This document shows, in pieces, positions 38,465-51,150 of a stretch of 64,000 nt of DNA. The notes under the pieces were generated by a model. The model did not search any database. It had not been told where the DNA came from and saw nothing but the letters and a program-made list of their open reading frames with translations. Within the stretch, counting starts at the first letter, position 1, and each line of letters starts with the position of its first letter. The DNA is from Luscinia megarhynchos (lineage: Eukaryota > Chordata > Aves > Passeriformes > Turdidae), in assembly GCA_034336665.1 (NCBI GenBank), contig JAPFBE010000002.1, positions 82,901,905 to 82,965,904 of the forward strand, given 5' to 3'. A program made the position numbers and the translations under genes.

Positions 38465-39275
38465 CTAAGAATCCAAGTGTACCCTCAGCAAGTTTGAGGG
38501 AGGAGTGGCTGATAAATCTGAAGTTCCTGCTGCCATTCAGTGAGACTTGGGCAGGCTGGAGTTGGGTGGAGAGACACCTAATGAAGTCCAACAAAGACAG
38601 GTACAGGGTCCTGCTCCTGGGGAGGGATAGCCCTGCACCAGCGCAGGCTGCTGGCTGGCAGCTCTGTGGGAAAAGGACTGGGGGTCCCAGGGGAGAACAA
38701 GGTGTCCCTGAGCCAGCAGTGTGTTCTTATGGCCAGGAAGGCCAATGTTGTCCTGGGGTGCATCAGGAGAGCATTGCCAGCAGGGTGAGGAGGGGATGCT
38801 GCCCTCTGCTCAGCCCCAGTGAGGCACATCTGGAGTGCTGTGTCCAGTCCTGGGCTCACTGCTCAGCAAAGGCAAAGAACAAGGGGAGAGGGTCCACTAG
38901 GAGAGCTGTGGAGATGTGAGGGGCTGGAGCACCTCATTTATGGGGAAAGGCAGGGTGAGCTGGGCCTGTTACTCTTGAGAAGACTGAGAGGAAGAGGGGA
39001 ATCTTTTCAAAGCACACAAATATCTTAAGGGTGGTTGTTGAGAGGATGGGGCCTTATCCTTACTGCTCGGTGGTTCCTAGTGACAGGATGAAAGCAGCAA
39101 AGGGCACAAACTGAAACCCAGGAAGTTTCATCTAAATGTGAAGAAAAGCAGCTTTACTTTGTGGATGACTGAGCACTGAAACAGACTTACAGAGAGGTTG
39201 TGCAGTCCCCTTCTCTATAGATATTCAAAACCCACTAGGACACAACCCCAAGCAGGTGAACCTGCTTTAAGAGGT
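38465..39275 (+). mobile_element. CR1 LINE fragment (3' part of ORF2 and UTR), 3' end missing
   Basis: CR1 is the main non-LTR retrotransposon of birds. This copy runs in the + direction from the 'ccaagtgtaccctcagcaag' block through 'ggagtggctgata', 'ggtcctgctcctggggagg', 'ggccaatgttgtcctggggtgcat', 'ctggagtgctgtgtccag', 'aggatggggcc', 'gacaggatgaaagcag' and 'agagaggttgtgcagt' to 'cacaaccccaagcaggtgaacctgcttt'. A small deletion lies close to the start, after 'agcaagttt'. An open frame of 157 codons (38446-38919) lies over the ORF2 tail and shows the remnant LMKSNKDRYRVLLLGRD of the reverse transcriptase C-terminal region. The block 'ttggactagatgatct...ccttccaacc' and the octamer tail, expected after 39275, are absent. 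It is also the most GC-rich stretch of the window. Confidence 0.92.
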
Positions 39276-42200
39276 CATATTATTGTCAAATTAAAACAAC
39301 CTCTATAAGCTAAATTATGATGCATCCTAATACATGTCTGTGAGACAAAGATCATAACGTTTGTGGTTTAGTTAACTCCTAACTTCTCAGCTTCTCTTTC
39401 CTGATACCTTTAGAACTGGCAGTCACTTCAAGCATGGTGGGTTTTTTCATGTGTATGTTATATCACCCACTGCGTATATTTTTCCTTTAACTGTGTTGTT
39501 GTGTAATGAATCAGTTCAGGTGTGTTGCCTTTTTATTGAGGTCTAACCCAAATTGGCACTGAATTCTACATACAAAACTTGGGTCATGTTAATAGAGATT
39601 GAATTTGGGCTGTCTTCAGGGCCTTCTTTCTCTGCAGTATTCTCTGTTTCATTTGTATAAGCAAAAGACACAGTTGAAAAAAGCAATAGTAGTTTGAAGA
39701 GAAATAGTAACTGGAGGGAGAGGTCATGGGTTCACTACTGATTTCTGGACCTAAAAAGTCCAGATTACTTTTTTCTGCTTTTTTTATTTAATTGCATGAT
39801 GATGTACAGAGATGAGAGACCCGTTTCCATCTGAGGAAATGCAGCTAGAGACAAAAGATGAACAGGAATAATCTGCAGCTACATACAAACTTAGAAAATA
39901 TTAAAAAACAGAAGAAAAAAGACTCCCTTATTTTCTACAGCAGTATAGTGTGTCTTTGCTGGATGAGAAAAATATGAGTATTTTGTCTTGAAACTGGGGA
40001 TGTAAAATTACAGCAGGTAATGAGTATGTATTCCTCTGATCCCTTAATGTACTTGATGTGAGGTTCCTCTTTCATCGTAGCTAACATGCTGGCCATTAAA
40101 TACACTGCAGCAGCATCATTAGTGGCTTCAAAGTGCTCCTACTTGCATCACATTTTTCTCTCCAGCAGGTGAGTGAGAACAGTGATTAGCAAATACCAGT
40201 ATGTGTCACTCACCACACATGTGATTGCCAGTGAGGTCCTGTGTTTGGGGTAAGGGCAGCACTGGCGTTGGAAGCAGAGTGAACTTTTGCTGCCTTCATG
40301 GCTCTGAAAAGCTTTCAGCTCCAAATATCACTTGGCCGCGTGTAAGATAAAATTCATCCTGTTTGGGGTATGATGCTGGGAACTGCTTTGCTGCAGCAGT
40401 CTGAGGTGAAGGAGATGGGCTGTAGGGAAAGGTGTCCTGAGTAACGAGCAGTGTGTTCCCTGCATGGCTGAAATTCTGAATGGTGAGATTTGGACATGGA
40501 AAGAAAGCCCTCTTACTTACCAGTATCACAGTTTGCTATGACTGGAGGAATGGATTCACTAAAAGTTTCTGGATCCTGAATCCTCAGAGGATTTCCCTGG
40601 ACTGTTTAGAGCAGCGTTCCATAGACATTGTATGACAGGTGTTGGTTCAGATGTGTCTATTCCCTGTTCTCTTAGGTTGAGTTTTAAAAATCCCTACAGT
40701 AGTATAACGAACTGAAAAGAGAGTCTGGGTATCGTTCTAGAATTCCACCTTTAATTTTTATCTACTTTGTTGTAAGATGCAAGATGAGGGATTTTTATTT
40801 TATTAGAAAGATGAATGTAAATTCATAAAATACTTTACCTGTAAAAAACAATATGAACACGTTAAGAGAAAAAGGCACACCCTTTTTCCTTTTACATTTA
40901 ATTTCAGGGAAGGACACAGAATTAACAAGCCATCTTCTTTACACAAGTGGTGCTTTTTTCTTCTATTTTTTTTAAACCTGTAAGTTTAAATATGAACATC
41001 ATACTTATCTAGTTAAAACAATATACTGGAGCTGGAAAATATTTTCATTGAAAGGAGCTGTGTATTGTGGGGCAAATGATATTGCCAGTATTTTGAATCA
41101 GATTACCACTAGATTCAAAATTTGTTTTGTAAAATTTAGCAGATAGGAATCATACAGAAATAAATGATGGCTTTAAAAAGGACAAAATATATCATAATTC
41201 AGGGAAAAATGCTTCAGGGGTAATATTTCTGTGTAAGGAAGCAAGAAATCTTCCTTGTTTACTCTGTTAAATTTAAGAAAACTACTGATAAACCACCACT
41301 GTAAAATTATTCCTAGCATGAAAAGTTATCTAAAAGGATCACAAATGCGTCTCTGAGAGCTTTATGTCCAGCTTGCTGTTTGCTTTGTAGGCTTTAGTTA
41401 AAAATTCTCCTCAGGAAAATTAGAAATTCATGCACTCTGGTACTGTGGTAGTTCTCTCTTGCTGCTGTGATTTTTAGGGTGCTGAGTCACAATACTCGTC
41501 TTGGTCTTTGTTCTTCTCTTTCTCCTCCTGTATCAGCAGAAATACACAGAGCAGCATCTGCTGTGGAGCATCTGCTGTGCAGCTGTTACAAGTGTAGGTA
41601 GAATTAAGACATGTATTTTGGCAAGAGCCCCTGCTTGAAAACTGAGGTCTGATATTTAACTGCAAAGGTCTCGCAGTTCATGCTCTGTGCCCACTTGCAC
41701 GCTGTTTTTTGAAATTAATGTCTCCCTAAGCATATTTTCAATGGTTCCTTTTTCATCATTTCGCTTTTATTGATTGGAAATATTCTGGCCTTGGCTCTAA
41801 GAGCAAACTGACCATGGGCACTGTCAATTTTGTGGTGGCCTCTTGGATAATGGTAGGAGAAAAGAAGACAAGAGGATAAATGAAAGTGAAGTTCCAAATT
41901 ACTGGAACATTTAAAGGTCTTTGAAAAGTTCATATACAAGCACAGTTAATGCTGTCATGCCAAAAGACCTAGCAGTGAAGAATATTAATCTACTTTAATA
42001 AAATCAAAGGGTTCATTTTTTTTTTTGTAAAGAAATAATTTGAATAAAATTTGACCCTTTCTACAATAGTCTGTGGGTCAAATTGAACCTACTATTAAAA
42101 TTCTCTAATATCTTTCTTGTATTACCATTTCAAAACTCAATTTAAATATTCACAGAGCTCCTTTTTTAATAAACTTAACAAAATTCAGGTAATTTCCTTC

Positions 42201-45200
42201 AACTTTCCTGATTGAAGGAAGGCAGCAGGTACAGATATAAAAAGATGTACAGCTACAAGCAAAACCTGAAATCAATTATATATAAGAAATAACATAACAC
42301 ATGGAAAGAAATTAATCAAAAGGAAAAAATTCTGCTATATGATTTTCTTGGTCTGCTACCTGCAGGCAAGGAACGTAAATGAAAAAAAAAAAAAATCAGC
42401 ATTCTTCTTACAGATAAGGGGAAAATTAATAAAAATGTTTCCTTCCTACCAGATCCCCTGATGCAACTTACGTTAAAAGTGAGTGGCTGAAGGAAGAACT
42501 TACGTGTGCAAAAATAACTTTTTTTTTCCTACAGAAAGATACTTTTATGCCTTTTTCTTGCTGTTAAGTTCAATTGCATCAGGTTGGTATAGATTTATGG
42601 TGTCCAAAAATTGTTTCTTTTCCTTTCCCTTTCCCTCTATTAAGTTTGTCACTGAATCATGGTCATATAGTTTCTCCTAGTTTGAAAGTGAGAAATGTTT
42701 CATTCTGCTTGGGTGCCCCAATGAAGATGTAAGGAATTGCTTACAAATTGGAGAAATCTTCCAATCTGGACAAAAGTTGTGAAGTTCAGCCAATTTGCTA
42801 AACAGACTTGGGAGGATCAATGTGCACAGGCAGCACTGCATCTCTTAAATATAGTGCAAAATGGAACAGGAATGACAAAAATATTTTCGTTAAGATAAAT
42901 AACTAATAAACTCAATGGACCAAAAAGGGCAGAGAAGTTTCTAAGTCCTGTATGGAAAACTTCCCAAGAGGAAGAGAACTATGAATTATCATATGGTGTC
43001 GTCACTCCCATTGACATAGTTTAAATGAAATAAATGGAACCCTCTCTTGTGTTTTTAGTATTCCTGACTGAATTTTTAGAAAAAAATTCTCTACAGTGTA
43101 AATTAATGGGAAGTGTTTTCCTGCTGCTTGTCTGAAGTAATCGGTTCTGCTTTGAAGGAATGTTCATATTGAAACAGGAGATAAATGGATTGATTTTTCT
43201 GAAGCTTTTCCTTCTGTAATCAGAGAGCATCACATACCTAGGTCTTACCATAAGCTAAGGATAATCTGTGTGTGGCAGCATGTTTTCCTAGGAAGTACTG
43301 AATGGATCCCACAGTATATGGAAAATGTCTGATGTTGATCCAGTGAATTTCAGGCTTCTGATTTATTGAAGTTGTTACTATTTAATGCTGCTACTACTTA
43401 TTATACTCATTAACCTCTCCCCAGCCACTCACTGTCAAGTATTGTAGGCTTTCTGAGGCATTCTTAATTTGTTAAGAGAACTGATTTATGCTGCTGCAGT
43501 GGGAATGTAGGAGAATATTGGTAGGTGAGAAGGGAGCTAACCACTTCACATTTTCATGAGATAATTATTTCAATGATACTTTTCTACTATAGTATACATG
43601 CATTTTAAGTGCAAAACACTGGACAAGAAAGCATATTAAGCACGTGTTTAATTTGAGTGTGCATTTAAGTGGTTTCATTAGTGCAAAGTCTGATGAATTT
43701 GACTATGAGAAATTATTACAGAACTTATCCAGTTTAATGTTATTGAATTTCAATTATTTCATTACAGTTATAGTACCATAAAACTGGAGTCAAGCATTGA
43801 TGTATCAGGACTAATGTGCTCAAAGGGTTCGATGCTCAAATTTGTGCTAAGAGGAGTGTTTATTGTAGCAAAAGCACTTCCCATTTTTGTTAAGCAAATG
43901 TAAATCTATTTTTCATAGTTCGTTCTCACACTCTTGTGTTATTAAAACTGTTGCAGTGCTGATTTTGTTTTGTTAAATGTGGCCTGTCCTTTTAAGTGCT
44001 GAGGTAGCATCTGTTACTCGCCGTGTTGGGATTGCCACTTAGCTAGCTGTCTTTGTGTGCTTGCATCTATATGTTTGCATTTACATGAAAGTATATGATA
44101 TTTTAGGAATATTTATTTAGCATTTGACAATAGTGCTAAAAAGTATGTCCTTGAGTGCCTGTAAATCTGGTACAAATTAGGGAGCACAGCTCAGATTTCC
44201 CCACACTGTGCTGGCAAGTGGCCTCAATCAGAAGTAATTTTCTCCATGAAGGCACATGCAGCTCACTCCTCAGCCTCTCCTCAGTGGATACTGTTATTTG
44301 TATCAAATTATAAGTGGTGGTTTCTCAAAGTGGACTACTGTGTCCACTAAGCCATACAGATTGCTACCACATTGACTATTTCGTTGCTGTTACTAGTTTT
44401 CTACTGTCGTTTGTCTCTGCTGTTTGCAAAAGGAGTTGAGATTTGTGTTCATATCAATAAATATTCATGAATTGGAGTAAGTACTGAGTGAGTAAGTAAA
44501 ATATTCAACTCCTCTAAATTCTCTGTTCTGTACAACAATGATTATTTGCTCATCTTATAAAAGAGGAAGTTTTCTTTAGGGCTTCATGCAAAATACAGAA
44601 TAATAGAGGCTTAATTTGCTTCAAATTAATGTACCCCCATTTAAGATTAGAAATTGAGGTTTTACCTAGTGTGATTGGGAATTCTTAAGTATTCATCATT
44701 ATCTAGCTAATCTGAAGCATTTCAGGATGACCTTTCCTTATATTGCATCACATTTTTTACAAACTGCTAATAGGAATAGAATTGCTGAAATGAGAAGACA
44801 AACATCTAGACTATCTCTGGAATTAACTATTCATCTAAATTCTTAAACTGCTTAAGTTTGAAATTTTACTGCTTTAATTATTAAAGAGTCTAATCATATC
44901 TCAGAGCTGTTTGTTGTCAGATCACAATGACACTCAGATGAATTTCAGTAGTAGCAATTTTTGGATTTTCATTGCTCTGTCATTATGGCTACTGGCTTTA
45001 AAGTCACACTTAATCAGCAGTTATTGAAAAGATTTTTCAGCAGAACAGGATGGGACCTCAACCCTGGCCCAGCTGAAATAAAAGTAGACGTAATTCATGT
45101 TGTGCCACAAGTACTTAATAACATGATTAGTTTAAGTAGTGGGAGTTATACTATTAAATTAAATCAACAATTTAAAAGAAAGCAGAAAGTAAAGCATGGT

Positions 45201-48200
45201 ACTAAAGTAATTGACTAACCTATGTTTGGACTGTTGAAGGTAATATATGAACATAATAACAATAGGCAGGAAAAAGGCACTATCACAGAAAACAGTTGAA
45301 AGAAGCTCTATTATTTTAAAACACATTTAAGTATTTTAAATCTGGTAAGAAATTGCATTAGCTTTTGTGCAGGTTGTTCCCTAGAGGAATTAGTCAATGC
45401 CATAACCTACCTGAAAGTCTTCAAACCAGATAAATTCTTAGTTCTCTAGCTGATGTAATTTTCTGGTACCAGCTAGAGGTTTTTGCTGGCATATGACCAA
45501 ATCAGGCAAACATAAGCCTGCATAGTTAATGTTTTTACAATTGTCAAGAATATTTAGTTCCATATACTCTTTATTGTGAGATTCTGAAAATGTGTTTTTA
45601 TTTGTCTGTTTATGTGTAAGTAATTAGATAAAGTAGTCAAGAATAGAGAATTTACTCTGTATTTCCTTGTAATGGCTTTGGATTTTAGTGTTTTCTTTTA
45701 CCCACTGTATGTTTGAGTAATAATTAAAAATGGCTGCAGAAATCATTTGAAACTGAGAATTACTTAGTTTTGATCTTATTCTTCGGTTCTTATTCATGTT
45801 GTAGAATGCCTTACTCTTTAGTTAGTTATCAGTTACAATATACCAGCTCTGGGCATGACATGAGCTGAATGTATTTTGACATTTAAATAATGAAAGACAG
45901 CCCAATGTGCATAAGACAGAATTTGTCCCAACGGTCAGGTTGTAGATGGGTTAATTAGACAAGGCAGCAGTTGTCTAAAACCTAGAAAAATATTTATGCA
46001 TTGATCTTCCAACTTCAGCAGTTGTCTTTGCTGGTGTTTGGGGCGCAGGCTCTGATGCCAGTCCCTGTTAGGTAAAGCTCTGATGTGTGTCCGTATGCAC
46101 CTGGATGAACTTTGCTGGGTTTTGTACGTGGGCTGCACGTGCAGGGCAAAGCCTGGTGTAGATGCAGCACACCTCTGGTCTCCTTGGGATGTGACAACGT
46201 TTACATTTATGTTTGCAAATGCTTGGACATGTAACTTTAGGGAATGTTACATACCTGTTTGTACATAGAACATATCTATAGTAGCATTAGTCAGTATTTT
46301 TTTTAGTCTAAAGTCCTGGCCCACAAAATGACAGCACTGAACCACAAAATGAACCAGCACTGTGGAGCTGGTGTGTACATTGTATTTCTTCTCCTTTCTT
46401 GGAAGGAGTGTCAATGGAAATTATAAAGTGTGTTTCCATGACTGCTGCAAATGAAAGCATAGCAACTGCATTTCTGTTCTTTTCCTAATTAACATACAGT
46501 GATGATTAACTTGCTGATTACGTATTGGTGACCTGATCAAATAAACTGATTTAACATCTAGAAACAGACCTAAATGTCATGTATACATGCCAGTTGCATT
46601 ACTTGCAGGTAAATTGCTTTTGCTGTATTTTGTAAGACACATTGTAAAAGTCAATAACAAAGAGCTAGTCATTCAGCAGGAAATTGACTTTCACTGAAAA
46701 TGTTGGCCGAAGTTTAAATTTTTTCCTCAGATTTAAAATACTTGGAATATTTATTAGGCTTATAGCTGCACTTTAAATGAAGCAAAATATGGTATTAATA
46801 TATTTTTATATGAGGCAAAAATTTACATTTCCCTAAAATAGCATATTTTTTCCTAGTTTATTTATCCAGGCGCTGCTAGGAATACCCACCAGTAAATGGC
46901 TCTACCGACAATGTCACTTATTAATAATCAAATGAAATTTGAGTAGTATTTCTGATAGCTTTTGCAGAACCCCTTGTGCTGTCATTTCATGAACCTGGAC
47001 ACACGTAGGTGCCTGGAGTGCCCATGTTCAGCTGCAGTGCAGTGCTCCAGCGTGTGCTCGTGCTTTGTTCTCTGTCTGTGCAGTGCCATAGCCACTTTTC
47101 ACTCCCTGTGCATATGCACTTGCTGGATTTTTTCCCAGCATGGCTGGAAGGTGCAATTAACAGTAATGGATACTTTGATAGTGAGAATCTTTATTTCTTC
47201 AGCCATAATAATAGCCCCTTATTTTAGGAGCTATATTGTTGAATGACAGCTACTGTTGGCGAGTATGTGTCTACAAAAGTGGGCTCATTTGGTCAGACTC
47301 TCAGCTGGCACAGAGAGTCATATTTCCATGAAAGATAGTAAGCTATATTAATTTATGGAATCCCAGCTGGGAATCTCAATCAATTTCAATAAAAAGTAAC
47401 CATCATATTCCTCTGAAGCAAGAATTACACAACCTAGCCTAAAGTGAATTTTGCTGTTTTAATAAATGTAGGTAGTCACTGGTTCATAATAAATTACATA
47501 AAATTAGAGTGTAGTCAATATTTGATTTCTTTAAGAATTTATTCCTTTTTTTTCATTGAACACAACAGAATCATTTATGTATTCTATCTCAGCATGATAG
47601 ATTATATAGGAATAGTGTATTTAATACCGTAAAACTATCATATAAATACAAATCACATTTTTTTTCATTAGCTAGCTCGCTTTCATTTTGAAGAAGAAAT
47701 ACTCAGTCAATTATAAATGAGGCTGTGCTTTTATTGGAGAGTGAAATAACGTAATTTTTTTCAAGCCTCAACCATGTATAATGAAATCTCTCTTTTGAAA
47801 TCCAGTCTTAAGATGGATTTTGAAACATACTGACATTTAATAAAATCTTTGTTAAATTAAAATATATTCAGCTATTTCAAATCTCTATTTAAATCTAGGG
47901 TGAAATTCTACATCCTGCACAAGAGATGTCTTTAGCAAATAGTTACTATTAACCAATGATTTTGTAGTGTGTGTATATAAGAAAGATTTTAATTTTTGAG
48001 CATATTCTAATTGGTAACTTTGGTGTTATGTGTTATCATCTGTCTGGTGTGGTCTCTTTGAGAGGATCTGTAGCAGTAGTATCTCTAGGTAACTAGAAGA
48101 AAAGTCAAAGACCTCGGACTACCATTTCAAATTCAAACTCATGCCCTGTTTCTGTAACTAGTTTATGTTTTGTAGCCCTGGGCTGGCAGTTTACCAGGAC

Positions 48201-48792
48201 ATTTGTTTGGCCTCTGTGAAATGAGTAAATAGTCTCTTGAGTCCTGTCCATTGACTGAGAATTTGTTAAAGAGTCTGGCATGAATGATCATGGATACCAT
48301 CAGGGGCCAGTTGAAGCAAAATAGCAGAATAAGCTGAAGTTTGTGCTGTCAAAACCTTTGTAGTATTTCTCTGTTGTCAGTACTTTTAATTTGATTAACA
48401 AAGCCTGTAAAAGAACATTTTAAGTACTGTAATTCAGCATCAAAAACAATCACTAACAAACAAGAGAAAGCTCTTCACTGTTTATGTCGTTTCACAAATA
48501 CAGCTTTGATTTCAGCAGTTAAAACTGTCTGAGTTTAATAGTAGAGCCCAATGAATAATGAAAAACCCCCATGTGTGAGTAATATTAATACATATTATTA
48601 ATAACACTTTGCATATTGTGATTTGAAGTCATCAGGAAAAGTCACTTTCAATTTCCATTTCCATAAAATGTTATTTGTCCAATTCTAATAAATGCTGAAC
48701 ACAGCTCTGAAAGGAAAAACTAGCTAAAGAATGCCAGTTAAAAGTTCACTAAGGTTTTATTTCACATTGTCCTGTTAGATGGTTTTGCCACA

Positions 48793-48814
48793 GTGTCCCT
48801 GATTCTTTTTTAAG
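48793..48814 (+). other. ZFPM2: 3' splice site of ZFPM2 intron 1
   Basis: A pyrimidine-rich tract (cctgattctttttt) leads to taag immediately before the exon; the AG is at 48813-48814. This acceptor sets the phase-1 reading of the exon and restores the split arginine-type codon (NGG) expected from the FOG2 protein. Confidence 0.88.
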
Positions 48815-48973
48815 GGCCCCTTGAAGATGCCGCTGAGGATGAAGAAGAAGAGTGCCTGTCTGAGGAAAATGATACTATCTCAAAAGAAGACTTTCCATTG
48901 GAGGAAAGCTTTTCTGCAGAGTTTGAGCCTGAAAATCTGAGCTGTGAAGAAGTGGAATACTTTTGTAATAAAG
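48815..48973 (+). CDS. ZFPM2: ZFPM2 (FOG2) internal coding exon, exon 2
   Basis: ZFPM2/FOG2 is a nuclear multi-zinc-finger cofactor that binds the N-terminal finger of GATA factors and modulates heart, coronary and gonad gene programmes. Read in phase 1, the first two bases complete a split codon, then 52 codons follow without a stop (starting [13 protein letters not shown] and ending [11 protein letters not shown]), and the last base begins the next codon. From memory, vertebrate FOG2 has a nearly identical segment right after its N-terminal repression motif, including DFPLEESFS and [14 protein letters not shown]. The segment is strongly acidic and lacks zinc fingers, as expected for this part of the protein. 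The exon is flanked by a consensus acceptor (tttttttaag) and donor (G|gtaatc). Both boundaries are phase 1 and the length divides by three, so skipping it would keep the frame. Exon 1 and exons 3 onward are outside the window. Confidence 0.93.
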
Positions 48974-48979
48974 GTAATC
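48974..48979 (+). other. ZFPM2: 5' splice site of ZFPM2 intron 2
   Basis: The bases gtaatc follow AAA G at the exon end. The GT is at 48974-48975, and the first base of the split codon is 48973, matching the FOG2 protein where the asparagine-lysine pair is followed by glycine. If the exon were read through, the sequence soon departs from FOG2. Confidence 0.85.
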
Positions 48980-50189
48980 ATTGTAGCCAAACTCTTGAGA
49001 GAATACTGGCCAAACTTTGTCCAATTGGTCAAAGAGATTTTTTGGTTTAAAATTTACAAAAAGCCATATTAATGCTACCTTAAAAACAGGAAAAAGAGTC
49101 ACTTCTGAAATAAAGTCTGATAAGGGATAAATATTTAGTTATATTGAAATACACTTTTCAGGAACATGAATCATCTTGCCTTAATGCTTTCCTCCTAGTG
49201 TTATTTTCTACGTATTTAACTGTAGAGAACAGGCCCCAGAACTCAATTATTATCAGATCTGCAGCTAGCAATGCAGCATGTCTGCTCATTGCTTCTCTGA
49301 CTAAGAAACATTGCTGGGAAAACAGATTGTGTCTATAGATTCTAGGATTAAAATAGAGCTTATTATAGACCTTATTATGCACAGTAGAAAACTAGTGATT
49401 TGTGAAAGGATAACTTTTGAAGTTTCCAATACCTTTTGTGGTGCACTTGGTACTTGCGAATTATTGAAGATTGAGGTGTTTTAGCATAAGACACACCAAT
49501 CCATTCTTCTTCTTCAGTCTGCAAGGTTGTGCTGCTTCCCAGTCAGCTGGCAGAAAAACACACTGTTGTTATTTAGAACATTGAATTAACCTTCTTCCTG
49601 CTGGATATCCACTTGATTGCTTTATTGTTTGTCTTCTGCAGGTAAGGATGCCTATCAAATAGCTGAAGTTGTTATGGTGATGTTCTTCTGTTAGTCCACA
49701 AATCCCTCAGGCATTGGGATGTTGATGGTTTCTCTGTCTTTCTGTTCTTTCCCAGATATTGACATACATTTTCTCATGATAACTTGATATGCTTCTGGTA
49801 TTGTGTTATTTTCATCTGTCTTGGACAAAGTTGAATAAATCTGTTTGACAAGTCAAGTGCTCTGACTGCAGAATATCAGTTCTTCCTTGAGAGTCTTCAG
49901 TCATCAGTGGCAAAGGCATTACAATGCATTTTCTATATATCCTCTATGTAGCTTCTACAGGTTCTTAGTAAGTCACCCTAAGAGTCAAAACAGTCTAATC
50001 CATAGTTTGGATTAGAATCTACAGCTGCTACAAATCTTACTGTGAGGAGACCCCATATCATCAATAGGTTCTTTACAAATACAAAGAAGTGCAACTGCAA
50101 ATTGTAACTGATTGTAATAAGTACTACAGTTACTTTGGGTTCACTGGTTCACATGCCTTTCAGACACCATTTTCCTTAGCTGGGAAAAA

Positions 50190-50277
50190 GTACACCTGTT
50201 ATTCGCAGTACTAAATAAATATTTAAACCACTAGTATACCTGTTATTGGCAGTACTGAATAAATATTTATACCACTA
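50190..50277. repeat. 44-bp direct tandem duplication, two copies
   Basis: Copy 1 is 50190-50233 and copy 2 is 50234-50277. Each reads 'gta.acctgttatt.gcagta' followed by 'aataaatattta.accacta', with four substitutions between copies. It lies in intron 2, about 1.2 kb past the ZFPM2 exon. Confidence 0.94.
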
Positions 50278-51106
50278 TTTGCATAATTGTTATTATACTG
50301 TTGTCTCTTGAATTCCTCCTGTCAGCAGTGGAATACTATGTCCCACTATTAGTTCATATCATATCAGTTTAAATTAGTTACCTCTCTGTACTTCTTAATG
50401 CATTTCCAGGGCTTACCAGTGGAAAATGCTATGGTTTTAGGTGAAATCAAGAAAAAAAAAGATTATTTTTGTTTAATAGCTATCAATGTTGCAACTTTAC
50501 ATTGAATTTCAATTTATATTGGTTCTTCTCTTTAAATAATCACATCTTTCAGGGAAATCACTGAATGCAGGCCATTGTGTTAAAGACCAGGCATTAAATA
50601 GGAATATATTTAAATCTGAATCTTGATTATCTTGATTATATGTTTTTTTAAGGGCATCTGCTGATTCTTCAGGCTAAATACCTTCTGACTTCCCATAAGT
50701 TTGTGTGTTGTAGTTATAAAAAATCTTAAGTCTCTCCAGTGCAACTGCTGCAGAAGAAGAGTTGAAAAGACGATTTCTGAGGATCAAGGGGCACATAAAA
50801 TTTTTAATCTACCTCCAGCTGAGGCATTGAGACAAAAAGTCTCACTTTGAAGCAAATTGGGAATCTCCCTGGAAAAGGATGGAATGTGTTGGGTTTTTAT
50901 TATTGTCTCAGCTCCTGTTGAATGTCCTACTTCTTCAGGATCACATCTTAAGTGTCATTAGCATGAACCCACCAATGTTTCTCTGAAGATAAATGCTAAG
51001 AAGACAAAACTAATCTGGAAAGCAAACACATTTTCTTTTGTGTCCTTTTCTTAGTGGAAGGGTTTTTGCCTATTATATAGTAAATACTAAAAATTAGACT
51101 AATTCT

Positions 51107-51150
51107 TGGGTTTTTTTGGGGTTTTTTTTGTCTTTTGTTTTTTTTTTCCC
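51107..51150 (+). repeat. T/G-rich tract
   Basis: The tract reads gggtttttttggggtttttt and then ttgtcttttg with a further T run, ending in ccc. It is a short low-complexity stretch in intron 2. Confidence 0.8.

Larger units (their letters stand above)
1..48814 (+). other. ZFPM2: Part of ZFPM2 intron 1 (non-coding, sparse repeats)
   Basis: About 48.8 kb of AT-rich DNA lies upstream of the recognised exon. I see no CpG-dense stretch that could be the ZFPM2 promoter or first exon, and no second exon recognisable as FOG2. The only structures I can support are the repeat fossils, duplications and low-complexity tracts listed separately. The long stretches 1-3800, 4100-9000, 9200-13500, 14100-18500, 18850-21200, 23250-29100, 31000-35000 and 39300-48750 hold nothing else I can assign. 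Assignment to intron 1 is inferred from the exon's place in the protein; another gene nested here cannot be excluded. Confidence 0.8.

Noticed and set aside
38446..38919. A 157-codon open frame, the longest in the window
   Set aside because: It lies on the + strand of the CR1 copy, and its recognisable part is the reverse transcriptase tail of that LINE; it has no start context or homologue as a host gene.
46000..47110. Moderately GC-richer patches considered as exons
   Set aside because: Overlapping short frames on both strands, no convincing splice pairs and no recognisable protein.
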